DNA of 64,000 nucleotides, taken from assembly GCA_001048675.1 (NCBI GenBank), contig CCKK01000003.1:62001-126000 (forward strand). The letters are read 5' to 3'. Below, one piece after another: positions 55,274-64,000 of this stretch. The DNA is from Vibrio diabolicus. GTDB taxonomy: Bacteria; Pseudomonadota; Gammaproteobacteria; Enterobacterales; Vibrionaceae. The position numbers and the translations under genes are program-made. The notes under the pieces are model-generated. The model saw only the letters and a list, made by a program, of their open reading frames with translations, was not told the origin of the DNA and did no database searches. Each line of letters opens with the position of its first letter. The stretch's first letter is position 1.

Positions 55274-56176
55274 TTAACCTGCAGCTTCACGCTTCTCCTT
55301 GGTGACAACCCAGCAAAGCAAAGAGCCCACCGTAACCATCACAACCCCCTGCCAAAAGCTCGGGCTCAACGTCACACCAAGAATAATGGAAGAAAATAGC
55401 GCAGAGAAAATGGGCGTAAAGTAAGAAAGTGTCGCAAGAAAGACCATGTTTCCGCCAACAATCGCGATGTTCCACAAACCATAACCACCAGCCATCAACG
55501 CCGCAGAAGCAAAAAGGTAGCCCATGGCTTCCCATGAAAAAGTCATCTCTGGCTCATCAGCAAACGCATATTTCACCCATAACGAAACAGCTGTAGCAAT
55601 GAAAAACAACGTAATCGCGTTATGTTTGGATTGCTGCCTCTGGGTTAAATTACAATAAAAAGCCCATATAACTGCTCCTGCGAAAGCCATAAAGTAAACC
55701 AAAGGGTTACTACTGACATTGGACATAATCTGAGTAACGGATAAGCCATTCTCACCACTCACCGTCCACGCGACTCCGATAAACGCCAGCGCAACCGCTG
55801 GATAAAGCAGCCAGTTTGTTTTTTTGTTACTGCCTAAAACCGCAAACAAAACGGTGAGTGCTGGCCAAAGGTAATTGACAATCGACACCTCAATAGCCTG
55901 CGCACGCGAGTTGGAATATCCCAGAGATAAAGCGAGAAATATTTCATAACAAACGAACATCGCGCCACCAAGCACGAGATATTTTGGAGAAAAATACGAT
56001 AACTTCGGAATGCCAACTACGATAAGAAGGAAAATAGAACTGAGAGAGTACAACATGGCCGCCCCGCCCACGGGACCTAAGCTCTCCGTAACCAACCTGG
56101 CAATGCCAAGTAAGCAACTCCAAGAGAGGATGGCGATACAACCATAAAGTGTGAAACGAAATTGCACTGATTTCAT
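55274..56176 (-). CDS. yddG: Aromatic amino-acid exporter YddG (DMT family)
   Basis: About 300 residues with 10 transmembrane helices. The sequence follows E. coli YddG through its length, for example TESLGPVGGAAMLYSLSSIF, MFVCYEIFLALSLGYSNSRA, QAIEVSIVNYLWPALTVLFA and FWQGVVMVTVGSLLCWVVTK. YddG exports aromatic amino acids and related compounds, and functions as a ten-helix monomer. ATG 56176 follows TAGGTCAC; a GTG four codons earlier is less likely. It is one of two DMT-type exporters in the window and the only one with a named homologue. Confidence 0.92.
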   Translation of the reverse strand: MKSVQFRFTLYGCIAILSWSCLLGIARLVTESLGPVGGAAMLYSLSSIFLLIVVGIPKLSYFSPKYLVLGGAMFVCYEIFLALSLGYSNSRAQAIEVSIVNYLWPALTVLFAVLGSNKKTNWLLYPAVALAFIGVAWTVSGENGLSVTQIMSNVSSNPLVYFMAFAGAVIWAFYCNLTQRQQSKHNAITLFFIATAVSLWVKYAFADEPEMTFSWEAMGYLFASAALMAGGYGLWNIAIVGGNMVFLATLSYFTPIFSALFSSIILGVTLSPSFWQGVVMVTVGSLLCWVVTKEKREAAG

Positions 56177-56296
56177 GTGACCTACCACTCACGAATGCCA
56201 AAGGAAACATCAGCTTAACTCAAAAATGATCAGGTTCAACGTACTGTTTTATAAAAATCAGTATAAAAATCACTCCATTACGCAGTTGGAGTCGAT

Positions 56297-56446
56297 ATGA
56301 AACATTTTCTGCCCTCGAGTGTTATGCTTACACCTTTTGTTGTGCGCTACTATGATGAAGAAGACGACGATAGCGAAATCGCCGAAACTGATTCGAGCAC
56401 TCAGCATCTAAAAGAAACAGAGCAACAAACGGAAACCTCAGACTAA
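56297..56446 (+). CDS. Small acidic protein upstream of elbB
   Basis: 49 residues: MKHFLPSSVMLTPFVVRYYD, then EEDDDSEIAETDSS, and a Gln/Thr/Glu-rich end. ATG 56297 has TTGGAG 6 bases ahead and its stop codon lies 12 bases before the elbB start, so the two would be cotranscribed. I recognise no family; the strongly acidic middle suggests disorder. Short, so only moderately supported. Confidence 0.5.
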   Translation: MKHFLPSSVMLTPFVVRYYDEEDDDSEIAETDSSTQHLKETEQQTETSD

Positions 56447-56458
56447 AGGAATTCTCAA

Positions 56459-57109
56459 ATGAAAAAAGTCGCAGTTATCTTCAGTGGTTCAGGTGTTTAC
56501 GATGGCACAGAACTGCATGAAGCCGTATTAGCACTCCATGCCATTGAAAAAGAAGGCGCATCATGGCATTGCTTTGCTCCTAACATCGATCAATTACACG
56601 TGATTAATCATCTAACTGGCGAAGAGATGGACGAAACACGAAATGTGTTGGTGGAATCTGCACGCCTTGCACGTGGCAATATTGATGATGTTGCAAGATT
56701 AAACCCAGATGAGTTTGATGCTCTACTATTACCTGGCGGTTTTGGTGCCGCTAAAAATCTCACTGACTTCGCAGTATCAGGGGCTGAGTGCTCGATTAAT
56801 ACACACGTAGCTCAAGCATGTCGCGCATTCGCTCATGCGAAAAAGCCAGCAGGTTATCTGTGTATTTCACCTGTCATTATTCCGATGATTTATGAGCATG
56901 GCGTGAAAGGCACCGTAGGCAACGATGAAGCGATCTCGATAGCATTTAATCAAATGGGCGGCGAGCACATCACTTGCTCTGTCGAGGATATCGTTTTTGA
57001 TGAAACACACCTCGTTCTATCAACCCCAGCTTATATGTTGGCAGAGAATATCTCTCAAGCGGCATCAGGTATCGAAAAGTTAGTATCAAAGCTGATTGAT
57101 ATTGCCTAA
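56459..57109 (+). CDS. elbB: ElbB, isoprenoid biosynthesis-linked glyoxalase
   Basis: 216 residues. DJ-1/PfpI-like fold. The sequence KKVAVIFSGSGVYDGTELHE, DALLLPGGFGAAKNLTDFAV, and KKPAGYLCISPVI with a Cys at the nucleophile elbow match E. coli ElbB, which shows glyoxalase activity and has been linked to isoprenoid synthesis. VKGTVGNDEAISIAFNQMGG is also conserved. The ATG has AAGGAA 8 bases ahead. It follows the small acidic gene. A stem-loop terminator lies at 57142. Confidence 0.92.
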   Translation: MKKVAVIFSGSGVYDGTELHEAVLALHAIEKEGASWHCFAPNIDQLHVINHLTGEEMDETRNVLVESARLARGNIDDVARLNPDEFDALLLPGGFGAAKNLTDFAVSGAECSINTHVAQACRAFAHAKKPAGYLCISPVIIPMIYEHGVKGTVGNDEAISIAFNQMGGEHITCSVEDIVFDETHLVLSTPAYMLAENISQAASGIEKLVSKLIDIA

Positions 57110-57140
57110 TTATTGATAGATAACTTATAAACCTACCTCC

Positions 57141-57181
57141 CATCCCCATTGATAGTTAAGTTATTAATGGGGATTTTTTAT
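57141..57181 (+). terminator. Terminator of elbB
   Basis: A 9-bp stem atccccatt / aatggggat followed by six T. Confidence 0.85.
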
Positions 57182-57275
57182 ACTTTAGTCTAATTTAGAG
57201 ATATATCCGTATTAGATATCAATTTTTGCCAATCGATTGCGTCACTGGTTTCATATTTGTTCTACTTTATATCTG

Positions 57276-57300
57276 TGTTGCACCTATACGCTGTGCAACA
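57276..57300. promoter_or_regulatory. Inverted repeat upstream of the alcohol dehydrogenase gene
   Basis: TGTTGCAC (57276-57283) and GTGCAACA (57293-57300) are a perfect 8-bp repeat with a 9-base spacer. Position and symmetry suit a repressor or activator binding site for the downstream gene. The regulator is not known; the rest of the 333-base gap shows only the elbB terminator. Confidence 0.45.
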
Positions 57301-57442
57301 AGATCACTGTCACAGTTTTTCTCTTGCAAATACCTCTAAATAGGTAAACTTGCTTCAGATCAACTTCAATCTGGAAACGAGTGTGCGACAGTAAATGGCA
57401 AATTAAGAAAGATTATTAAAAATAACGACGGAGCTATCCAAT

Positions 57443-58591
57443 ATGACAAGTGCATTTTTTATCCCTACGGTAAACCTAATGGGCGCTGGTTGTTTAAAAG
57501 ACGCAGCAGACAGCATCCAATCTCAAGGCTTTAAAAAAGGTTTGATCGTTACGGATAAGATCCTTAACCAAATCGGTGTAGTCAAACAAGTTCAAGACCT
57601 TCTCACTGAACGCGACGTAGCAACCGTTGTGTACGATGGCACTCAACCAAACCCTACTATCACCAACGTTAATGATGGCTTAGCTTTATTAAAAGAAAAC
57701 GAATGTGACTTCGTTATCTCACTCGGAGGCGGCTCACCGCACGATTGTGCAAAAGGTATCGCTTTAGTGGCGTCAAACGGCGGCAAGATCGGCGATTACG
57801 AAGGCGTTGACCAATCCGCAAAACCAATGCTGCCTCTCGTATCAATCAACACAACGGCTGGTACTGCTTCTGAAATGACGCGTTTCTGCATCATCACAGA
57901 TGAAGAGCGCCACATTAAGATGGCGATTGTGGACAAACACACAACACCATTGATGTCAGTGAATGATCCTGAATTGATGCTTGCTAAACCTGCGTCTCTT
58001 ACTGCCGCAACAGGTATGGATGCGCTAACACACGCGATTGAAGCTTACGTATCTATCGCTGCGACACCAATCACTGACGCGGTAGCAATCAAAGCAATTG
58101 AACTGATTCAAGCTCACCTTCGCACAGCAGTGAAAAACGGTGAAAACCTTGAAGCTCGCGAGCAAATGGCATACGCACAGTTCATGGCAGGTATGGCATT
58201 CAACAACGCATCTCTTGGTTACGTTCACGCAATGGCGCACCAACTAGGCGGCTTCTACGACCTGCCACACGGTGTATGTAACGCGATTCTTCTACCTCAC
58301 GTACAACGTTACAATGCGCAAGTATGTCCAGAGCGTTTACGTGACGTTGCTAAAGCAATGGGTGTTGATGTTGAAGGTATGTCAGCAGAGCAAGGTGCTG
58401 CGGCGGCCATTGATGCTATCGTTGAGCTCGCTAAAGATGTCGGCATCCCATCAGGCATTAAAGAGCTTGGTGCGAAGCTAGAAGACATCCCAACCTTAGC
58501 GGACAACGCGCTAAAAGACGCTTGTGGTTTCACTAACCCGAAACAAGCAACGCACGAAGAGATCTCTAAGATCTTCGAAGAAGCGATGTAG
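57443..58591 (+). CDS. Iron-containing alcohol dehydrogenase
   Basis: 382 residues. Type III (iron) alcohol dehydrogenase: [20 protein letters not shown] binds NAD(P), [20 protein letters not shown] and [18 protein letters not shown] supply metal ligands Asp/His, with further ligands in [20 protein letters not shown] (two His). The family includes AdhB, FucO and DhaT, so ethanol, 1,2- or 1,3-propanediol or lactaldehyde could be substrates. CGGAG precedes the ATG. A strong terminator follows. No pathway neighbour is present. Confidence 0.93.
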   Translation: MTSAFFIPTVNLMGAGCLKDAADSIQSQGFKKGLIVTDKILNQIGVVKQVQDLLTERDVATVVYDGTQPNPTITNVNDGLALLKENECDFVISLGGGSPHDCAKGIALVASNGGKIGDYEGVDQSAKPMLPLVSINTTAGTASEMTRFCIITDEERHIKMAIVDKHTTPLMSVNDPELMLAKPASLTAATGMDALTHAIEAYVSIAATPITDAVAIKAIELIQAHLRTAVKNGENLEAREQMAYAQFMAGMAFNNASLGYVHAMAHQLGGFYDLPHGVCNAILLPHVQRYNAQVCPERLRDVAKAMGVDVEGMSAEQGAAAAIDAIVELAKDVGIPSGIKELGAKLEDIPTLADNALKDACGFTNPKQATHEEISKIFEEAM

Positions 58592-58624
58592 GCTCGCTAA
58601 GTAAACAATTCTCTAGTCTTAATT

Positions 58625-58655
58625 CAATCCCCGATCTCGTATTGGGGATTTTTTA
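58625..58655 (+). terminator. Terminator of the alcohol dehydrogenase gene
   Basis: A 7-bp stem aatcccc / ggggatt with an 11-base loop, followed by six T. Confidence 0.87.
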
Positions 58656-58729
58656 TATTCGCATACCCTGCCAAACGTCCTCTTTTAGTGTTAGCTTTTA
58701 AGTATCTTGGATTCATATTGGAAGGAACC

Positions 58730-59806
58730 ATGAGAACTATCACTGCGACCCTACTCGCTTGCCTAGCTTTTTCTATCGATGCTGCGGACTATCGTGCCAA
58801 TGAGGTTGCCAATGGGTTTCAAATCCCATGGGGAATTGAATTTCTCGATAAGCAACAAATGATCGTGAATGAAAAAAACGGCACCGTTTCATTACTTAAT
58901 ATTGCGTCGGGAAAACAGCAAACCCTCTTCAAAGTACCGAATGTGAACACCAGTGGGCAAGCTGGTTTATTAGATGTAGCTCTAGTGCCGAATACCGCTC
59001 CACAAAATCCACAACTTTTCTTTACTTACAGCAAACGTACCGATAAAGGAAATACTGTGGCCTTAGCGACCGCACAATTGAAAAACAATCAACTTGTGGA
59101 TTGGAAAGACGTCTTTGTCGCCGACGCCATCACGGACACCAGTCGTCATTACGGCAGCCGTATTGCGTTTGTCGATGACAAGGTTTACTTCTCAATTGGG
59201 GACCGTGGCGAACGTGATAATGGGCAAGACACTCAAACCCATGCAGGCACTATCCTTCGCCTCAACCTTGATGGCTCGGTACCACAAGATAATCCATTCA
59301 AGACTTCTGAGGCTCGCCCTGAAATATGGAGTTACGGGCACCGTAACCCACAAGGCATGTTTTACGACGAAGCAACAAAACAGCTTTGGTCGATTGAACA
59401 TGGCCCTCGTGGTGGTGATGAAATCAACCTGATTAGGAAAGGTGCAAACTACGGCTGGGCAAAAGTCTCTCAGGGTAAAGAGTATTGGGGACCGTTAGAC
59501 GTTGGAGAAGCGAAAAGCTTACCGAATATGGAAGACCCAAAATTGGTTTATATTCCGTCTATCGCGCCAAGCAATATGGTGGTGTATCGTGGCGATAAGT
59601 ACTCTGAGTTAAATGGAAAAATTTTAGCGGGAGCACTAAAACTAGCTCACATTAACGTGGTATCCATTCAAAATGGCAAACTAAAAGAATCAGCACGATT
59701 AATGGAAGACCTCGGCGAGCGAGTAAGAGATATCACCGTCAGTCCGAATGGCTATGTCTATTTTTCAACAGATACAGGCAAAATTTTCCGTCTTGAAGAG
59801 AAGTAA
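58730..59806 (+). CDS. PQQ-dependent aldose sugar dehydrogenase-like protein
   Basis: 358 residues with a signal peptide (MRTITATLLACLAFSIDA), so periplasmic. The beta-propeller repeats IPWGIEFLDKQQMIVNEKNG, GQAGLLDVALVPN, HYGSRIAFVDDKVYFSIGDR, SYGHRNPQGMFYDEATKQLW and EHGPRGGDEINLIRKGANYG are those of the soluble aldose sugar dehydrogenase family (E. coli YliI). It should oxidise aldose sugars using PQQ. ATG 58730 follows GGAAGGAACC; the frame opens upstream but without a site. No PQQ synthesis genes are present here. Confidence 0.9.
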   Translation: MRTITATLLACLAFSIDAADYRANEVANGFQIPWGIEFLDKQQMIVNEKNGTVSLLNIASGKQQTLFKVPNVNTSGQAGLLDVALVPNTAPQNPQLFFTYSKRTDKGNTVALATAQLKNNQLVDWKDVFVADAITDTSRHYGSRIAFVDDKVYFSIGDRGERDNGQDTQTHAGTILRLNLDGSVPQDNPFKTSEARPEIWSYGHRNPQGMFYDEATKQLWSIEHGPRGGDEINLIRKGANYGWAKVSQGKEYWGPLDVGEAKSLPNMEDPKLVYIPSIAPSNMVVYRGDKYSELNGKILAGALKLAHINVVSIQNGKLKESARLMEDLGERVRDITVSPNGYVYFSTDTGKIFRLEEK

Positions 59807-59948
59807 TCAAACACCAACATTATTGAGACTATTTAATTTGTGACGTATCAGTGATTTATTTTCGTACAAGTAACACGTTTGAATCTAAAATTAACAATAA
59901 CCTTTTGTTTTTAGAAAGATAGCTTGGTTTAAGTCGTACGAGGTCATC

Positions 59949-60569
59949 ATGGTTCCTTTTCCATTAAAACTTGAAAGAGTCAAAGCCGTTATTTTCGACT
60001 TAGACAATACACTCGTCAGCTCCGATATGAACTTCAAAGATCTTCGTCAGCAACTAGGCTGTCCACAAAACGAAGATTTATTGGATTTTGTTGATAAGCT
60101 TGACCATCCACATCAGAGAGAGCATGCCCATAATGTTATCTTTGATCATGAAATTTCTGATGCTGAGCAATCATCTCCGATGCTGGGTTGCCACGAGCTT
60201 TTGGCATACTTACATCAGCATAAAGTTAAAACCGCGATAGTAACGCGCAACTGTTTGATCGCTACGCAGCGTAAGTTGGAACATAACCGAATTGATGTTG
60301 AACATGTCCTCACTCGTGAATGCTACCCAGCAAAACCTGATCCTTTATCACTCCAAGTCCTAGCCAAAGAGTGGCGATTAATGCCAGATGAAGTACTTTA
60401 TGTGGGCGATTTCCTTTATGACCTACAAGCCGCATACAACGCCCAAATGCCATCCTGCCTTGTTCACCACGATACGACTGCACAATTCCACGACTCCGCC
60501 TCTCTTGCTATAACAGAACTGACCGATTTACTCGAACATTTTCAGTCTTTTAAGCACATTCACGACTAA
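59949..60569 (+). CDS. HAD-family hydrolase
   Basis: 206 residues. Motif I VIFDLDNTLV (about 14-23) carries the nucleophile and acid/base Asp. Motif II is in KTAIVTRN, motif III the Lys of YPAKPDP, and motif IV GDFLYDLQAA. The cap between residues 30 and 85 is helical (C1-type). It is probably a phosphatase of a small phosphorylated metabolite, of the phosphoglycolate phosphatase-like group. GAGG precedes the ATG. Substrate unknown. A hairpin follows. Confidence 0.9.
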   Translation: MVPFPLKLERVKAVIFDLDNTLVSSDMNFKDLRQQLGCPQNEDLLDFVDKLDHPHQREHAHNVIFDHEISDAEQSSPMLGCHELLAYLHQHKVKTAIVTRNCLIATQRKLEHNRIDVEHVLTRECYPAKPDPLSLQVLAKEWRLMPDEVLYVGDFLYDLQAAYNAQMPSCLVHHDTTAQFHDSASLAITELTDLLEHFQSFKHIHD

Positions 60570-60587
60570 CTAGGCACTTTCATAAAC

Positions 60588-60615
60588 AAAAGGAGCACTC
60601 GCGTGCTCCTTTGAC
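60588..60615 (+). terminator. Hairpin after the HAD hydrolase gene
   Basis: An 8-bp stem aggagcac / gtgctcct with a TCGC loop and A-rich start; the T-run is short. Confidence 0.65.
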
Positions 60616-60668
60616 TTATTCCCGATTTATTTATGCGCCCCCAAGTGAGTGCTCGGGTGATGCGTCGC

Positions 60669-61148
60669 TTAGCCTTGTAGGTAAGCGTTAAGCATCCACA
60701 TTAATTTTTCTTGCTCACGGATGTAGTCACCCATCAATGCCGCGGTACCTTCGTCGCCTGCTTCACCCGCGTTTTGTAGAATCTCACGCTGTTTTAGAAG
60801 TAGAACGCTAAAGCCTTGAACCAGACCTTGTACACACTCCTTACCAGAAGTCGCGTTTTGATGTTCTTTAATTTCACTTGCTTCCAAGTAGTGACTAAAT
60901 GCGTGCGCTGGTGTATGACCCAAGGTAAGAATACGCTCTGCAAGCTCATCGATTTTTGTTTGTAGATCAGTATAAATCTCTTCAAATTTTACGTGCAGTT
61001 CGAAGAATTGCTGACCTTTGATGTTCCAGTGGTAACCGCGTGAGTTCATGTACAACACTTGGTAATGCGCTAGTAGTTGATTTAGCTGTTGAGCTAGTTG
61101 TGCTGATTGTTCGCTGTCTAGACCAATTAGGCTTACTTGTTTGTTCAT
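60669..61148 (-). CDS. dps: Dps-family DNA-binding ferritin-like protein
   Basis: 159 residues. Four-helix ferritin-like fold: LNQLLAHYQVLYMNSRGYHW, NIKGQQFFELHVKFEEIYTD and KIDELAERILTLGHTP contain the inter-subunit ferroxidase His, Asp and Glu. Dps dodecamers oxidise and store iron and protect DNA in stationary or oxidative stress. The N-terminus (MNKQVSLIGLDSEQSAQLAQ) is short with little Lys, so DNA binding may be weak. TAGGAGC precedes the ATG. Its upstream region carries a hairpin. Confidence 0.95.
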   Translation of the reverse strand: MNKQVSLIGLDSEQSAQLAQQLNQLLAHYQVLYMNSRGYHWNIKGQQFFELHVKFEEIYTDLQTKIDELAERILTLGHTPAHAFSHYLEASEIKEHQNATSGKECVQGLVQGFSVLLLKQREILQNAGEAGDEGTAALMGDYIREQEKLMWMLNAYLQG

Positions 61149-61169
61149 AATCTTGCTCCTAGAAGGATG

Positions 61170-61213
61170 ATACCAATCGTAGTAACGAACGATTCTCTTA
61201 CCGGGATTGGTAT
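61170..61213. repeat. Hairpin-forming intergenic repeat upstream of dps
   Basis: A 9-bp inverted repeat ataccaatc / gattggtat with a 26-base middle. It resembles the element at 22973 in its ACCAA/TTGGT core, and such palindromes are common between Vibrio genes. It lies within the probable dps leader. The rest of the 300-base gap to 61448 holds only the terminator. Confidence 0.4.
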
Positions 61214-61354
61214 AAAGTTTAAAAATTCTTTTGCAGTATTTGCTGCCGATGGAGTCATATTACGACTCCACCTCGGTGAAGAAAATTTGGTTTTAGCTAT
61301 GATTTAAATAGCTAAATCCAATGAGCAAGTAGACGAATATCGGCGTATCATCCA

Positions 61355-61402
61355 ACAAAAAGCCCCAACCTTTTTTGTGTGAAAAGGATTGGGGCTTTTT
61401 TA
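61355..61402. terminator. Terminator between dps and the chemoreceptor gene
   Basis: A long stem, aaaagccccaaccttttt / aaaaggattggggctttt, with T-runs at both ends. It can stop the minus-strand chemoreceptor mRNA. Confidence 0.82.
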
Positions 61403-61448
61403 CGATTTGGTTAACGCTCAAAATTCGATGAACAGATGTAAACCTCAT

Positions 61449-63449
61449 CTACGCCGTTTTGAAAGTTGCCATCTGTTGATTCAGCTCGGTAACTTGCTCT
61501 TTTACTTGCAATGATGTCTCTGATGCACGTTGGCTGTTATTCGAAACCTCATCCACTGATTGAGTAATATCGGACATTAATCCAGTGATCGAATTGGTCG
61601 CATGAGATTGCTGCTCTGCCGCTGCCGCAAGTTCTGCCATTTGTTCATTCAAAGAGCCAATTTGCTCAGTAGTAACAAGCAAACGAGTTACCGCTTTTTC
61701 AATGTGCTCCGCGCCCTGCTCCGCAAGTGATTGGCTGTGTTCAATTTCCTCAACTACCGAATTAGTCGAGCGTTGAATCGCATTGATGATGCCGTTGATT
61801 TCTGTCGTCGATTGAGTAGTGCGAGTCGCTAACATACGCACTTCGTCCGCCACAACCGCAAAGCCTCGTCCTTGATCACCCGCACGCGCTGCTTCTATCG
61901 CCGCATTCAATGCCAGTAAGTTAGTCTGCTCTGCCAAGCCTTCAATCACCTCCGTAACTCGGCCAATGGCTTCGCTCTCTTTGCTTAACTGCGTCACTTG
62001 CGTACTCGCGGTTTCAATGCTGCCATGTAAGCTTTCCATGGTGACTTTGTTTTGCTCTAAAGCATCACGACCTTGTTCAATCTCGCCTTTTGAATCAGAG
62101 AGCTTCTGCACCGATTGATTGGCTTGATCTAGCGTGTTACGCGCGGCTAAAGCGATTTCATCCAATTGGCTTCCCATTTCAACAATGCTGGTTTGTTGCT
62201 GTTCTACATTCGATGAAGTGACTTGTGCCGATTCCAACAAAGCACCCATGCTGGTATCCACTTGATGCGCTTTCTCGCTCACCCCTGCCACGATGCTCGC
62301 TAACGATTGGTTCATGCGGTTAATCGAATCGGTAAGGTCTGCCAATTCATCTTTCCCAGCAACAGTGAGCGGAGGCTGAGAAACGTCCCCTGAAGCGATC
62401 GTCTTTGCACGCTCCGATAAGTTTTTCACTCGGCGACCAATGGTGTTGCCCATGTATTTTGAAATCGCTATCGCGGCAAACAAAACCAATGCCGCTGCAA
62501 TCAGCATGGTGGTGAGTACGTTTTTGATCGACTGATTAATGCCCTGTCCGCTTTGATCTGCACGACTTTGTTGAGCCAATACGATCGTTTCTAAACTTTG
62601 CTCTAGGGCATCCGCTGCTGGCAACAGTTCGTTCGCCATCAGCAAGTTTGATTCGTTCCACTCTGGCGACTGACGTAATGCAATGACCTGATCTGCTAAG
62701 GGAAAGTACAGTTGCTGCATTTCTTTAAACAGTGACCACAGTGATTGATCGTTATCAGTAAGCCTGTCGAGTTTACTGTCGATTTCCGCCACAGACTGAT
62801 TGTGGTACTTAATCAAGTCGTAGTATTTGTCCAGATGATCTTGTTGCCCGTACAACAGGAAATCTCGCAAGGCGGACAGAGCATTGGCGAGCGAGGTATA
62901 GCTGTCGGCATAGACTTTAAACAGACGTTTTCTGTCTCCACCAAATGGGTTTCCTGACTCTTCATTGATTAAGCTTTGAAGCTGATCAAGTGCCACTTCT
63001 GCAATGGGTGCCGCTTCGTTAATAAAGAGGTTGTGCGCGGGTAAGTTCTCATCACTGTGGCTGAGTTCAATCAGCTTGTTCAAAGAGACTTTGACCGCAT
63101 CCCACTGACTTTGAATCGCTTGAAAATCCTGTTCAGAGATCAAAGCCTGCAACGTTGGAAGCGACTCGTCTGTTGACGCCATGATATTGCGTACGTCCTC
63201 ACTTAGACGTGCGCTCGCCTCTTCATCGCCACCTAGCAACATGTAGGCTCGAATAGAGGACAGCGACGCTTGAACGGACTGTTGGATACCGCGACTGGTG
63301 TCTACGGTTGGTAAATCGGATTTAAGTAACGAAGAGGCGTATTGCTCTACAGTGGTGACGTTGCGATACGTGAATACCGCTGATGCCATAAAAAGTACGG
63401 CTAGCAGCACAAAACTGAGCTGCAACTTCCCTGATATCGTAAGGTTCAT
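61449..63449 (-). CDS. Methyl-accepting chemotaxis protein with long helical periplasmic sensor
   Basis: 666 residues. TM1 (about 10-28, [18 protein letters not shown]) is followed by a periplasmic, almost all-helical sensor of about 280 residues, of the length of HBM-type double four-helix bundles. TM2 (about 313-333, [20 protein letters not shown]) leads to a HAMP domain ([20 protein letters not shown]). The signalling domain carries the tip [20 protein letters not shown]. It senses an external ligand, unidentified, and signals through CheA. GGAG precedes the ATG by 7 bases. No chemotaxis operon is near. Confidence 0.93.
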   Translation of the reverse strand: MNLTISGKLQLSFVLLAVLFMASAVFTYRNVTTVEQYASSLLKSDLPTVDTSRGIQQSVQASLSSIRAYMLLGGDEEASARLSEDVRNIMASTDESLPTLQALISEQDFQAIQSQWDAVKVSLNKLIELSHSDENLPAHNLFINEAAPIAEVALDQLQSLINEESGNPFGGDRKRLFKVYADSYTSLANALSALRDFLLYGQQDHLDKYYDLIKYHNQSVAEIDSKLDRLTDNDQSLWSLFKEMQQLYFPLADQVIALRQSPEWNESNLLMANELLPAADALEQSLETIVLAQQSRADQSGQGINQSIKNVLTTMLIAAALVLFAAIAISKYMGNTIGRRVKNLSERAKTIASGDVSQPPLTVAGKDELADLTDSINRMNQSLASIVAGVSEKAHQVDTSMGALLESAQVTSSNVEQQQTSIVEMGSQLDEIALAARNTLDQANQSVQKLSDSKGEIEQGRDALEQNKVTMESLHGSIETASTQVTQLSKESEAIGRVTEVIEGLAEQTNLLALNAAIEAARAGDQGRGFAVVADEVRMLATRTTQSTTEINGIINAIQRSTNSVVEEIEHSQSLAEQGAEHIEKAVTRLLVTTEQIGSLNEQMAELAAAAEQQSHATNSITGLMSDITQSVDEVSNNSQRASETSLQVKEQVTELNQQMATFKTA

Positions 63450-63593
63450 CCATAAACTCCTGACAACGATGAGCCTTAAATATAACGATGTTTACAAAAA
63501 TGTTAAATGCTTGTATCAAAAACAACTTCAGAACAAGGCATTATTTGTGATTGATTGCATTATTTAGGGATAGCAGCTAAATGAAAGGCGTCT

Positions 63594-64000
63594 CTAGTAA
63601 CTATACCGGATATTAGCAAACACCAAAGTTGCAGGTGTTTCTCCAAATAAGCTGCCGTCCGTACCGTTAAAATGTTGAACTACAGTTAGCAGTTGCCAAT
63701 TATTACTGAGTGAATAGCTGCTGGATAATCCAGCAAAGTAAGAGCCATCATCATAGTAACTAGCCGATAAGGTGACGCGGTTGAGCGCCGTTAAGTCGAA
63801 GCTAGCATCGGCATAAACAGTATGCTCCGTGAAGCTCAAGGTTTTCGCAGAGAGAGGGAGGTTTAGGTAAGTTAATGCGCTGCTCGCTGGCTTTGGTTCA
63901 GAAATAAACAACCAAGCACCTCTCACCATCCAGTTACGCACACCACCAAAACTGTAGTCTGATTCCAAACTAGCGACTGTCGTATCCTCAGTAGGCTGAC
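63594..64000 (-). CDS. C-terminal part of a probable outer-membrane beta-barrel protein (cut by window end)
   Basis: The minus-strand frame is open to the right edge and gives about 134 C-terminal residues. Alternating polar and aromatic strands (HTVYADASFDLTALNRVTLS, ASYYDDGSYFAGLSSSYSLS, NNWQLLTVVQHFNGTDGSLF) end in VFANIRYSY, and a C-terminal aromatic residue is typical of outer-membrane barrels. No specific family is recognised from this part. The start lies beyond the window. Confidence 0.65.
   Translation of the reverse strand, partial: QPTEDTTVASLESDYSFGGVRNWMVRGAWLFISEPKPASSALTYLNLPLSAKTLSFTEHTVYADASFDLTALNRVTLSASYYDDGSYFAGLSSSYSLSNNWQLLTVVQHFNGTDGSLFGETPATLVFANIRYSY

Noticed and set aside
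1..64000. CRISPR arrays, prophage, integron attC sites
   Set aside because: No regularly spaced repeats, phage structural genes, integrase or attC-like cassette ends were seen.

Overview
The window looks like part of a Vibrio chromosome, most likely chromosome 2 of a Harveyi-clade species such as V. alginolyticus or V. parahaemolyticus. The base for this is family recognition only: a 534-residue alkaline serine exoprotease of the V. alginolyticus exoprotease A type, Vibrio-typical small proteins (VF530, HopJ-like, DUF3820), a CSS-motif EAL protein, and many chemoreceptor and c-di-GMP genes. Species and replicon are inference. There is no phage, intact transposon, CRISPR array or rRNA.

Layout. 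0-6 kb: the end of an EAL protein, cold-shock helicase deaD, RNase II (rnb) and an AraC regulator. 6-15 kb: a PstS-like phosphate-binding protein, a MaoC hydratase, tRNA-Ser(UGA), a PAS chemoreceptor, modF, a CSS/EAL phosphodiesterase, and an IclR regulator in tandem with an arginase-fold protein that has lost its metal ligands. 15-31 kb: an orphan MshQ-like surface protein, then an RNA-metabolism region (two more DEAD-box helicases, a CspA-type cold-shock protein with a long leader, an RNase R-like exonuclease). Between these lie a COG0523 GTPase, a broken pcp, a stand-alone trpB preceded by a trp-operator-like site and a possible terminated small RNA, and a DUF3360-type membrane protein. 31-42 kb is regulator- and exporter-rich: AraC/GlxA regulators, TauE, LysE and EamA exporters, an MBL hydrolase/SnoaL pair and a 2-oxoglutarate dioxygenase of the amino-acid hydroxylase type. 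42-45 kb is a decayed stretch (IS1-type insA remnant, HigA-like tail, LysR remnant) around the exoprotease gene. 45-64 kb holds small conserved proteins, a choice-of-anchor lipoprotein, the phenylalanine catabolic pair phhAB divergent from acetoacetyl-CoA synthetase with a TyrR-type box between them, a cation-efflux gene, yddG, elbB, an iron alcohol dehydrogenase, a PQQ-type sugar dehydrogenase, dps, a large chemoreceptor and the end of a possible outer-membrane protein.

Functional threads. (1) RNA turnover and cold adaptation: three DEAD-box helicases, two RNB exonucleases and a cold-shock protein within 31 kb. (2) Aromatic amino acids: trpB, phhAB, yddG and acetoacetate activation, with TrpR- and TyrR-type sites visible. 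(3) Signalling: two chemoreceptors and two EAL proteins. (4) Export of small metabolites near a hydroxylase.

Caution. Four otherwise well-conserved genes (pcp, an araC gene, phhA, a cation-efflux gene) are each broken by a net +1 frameshift (mod 3). Three of the breaks are at A6/T6 runs. This may be real decay or slippage, but a homopolymer base-calling error is equally possible and should be excluded first.
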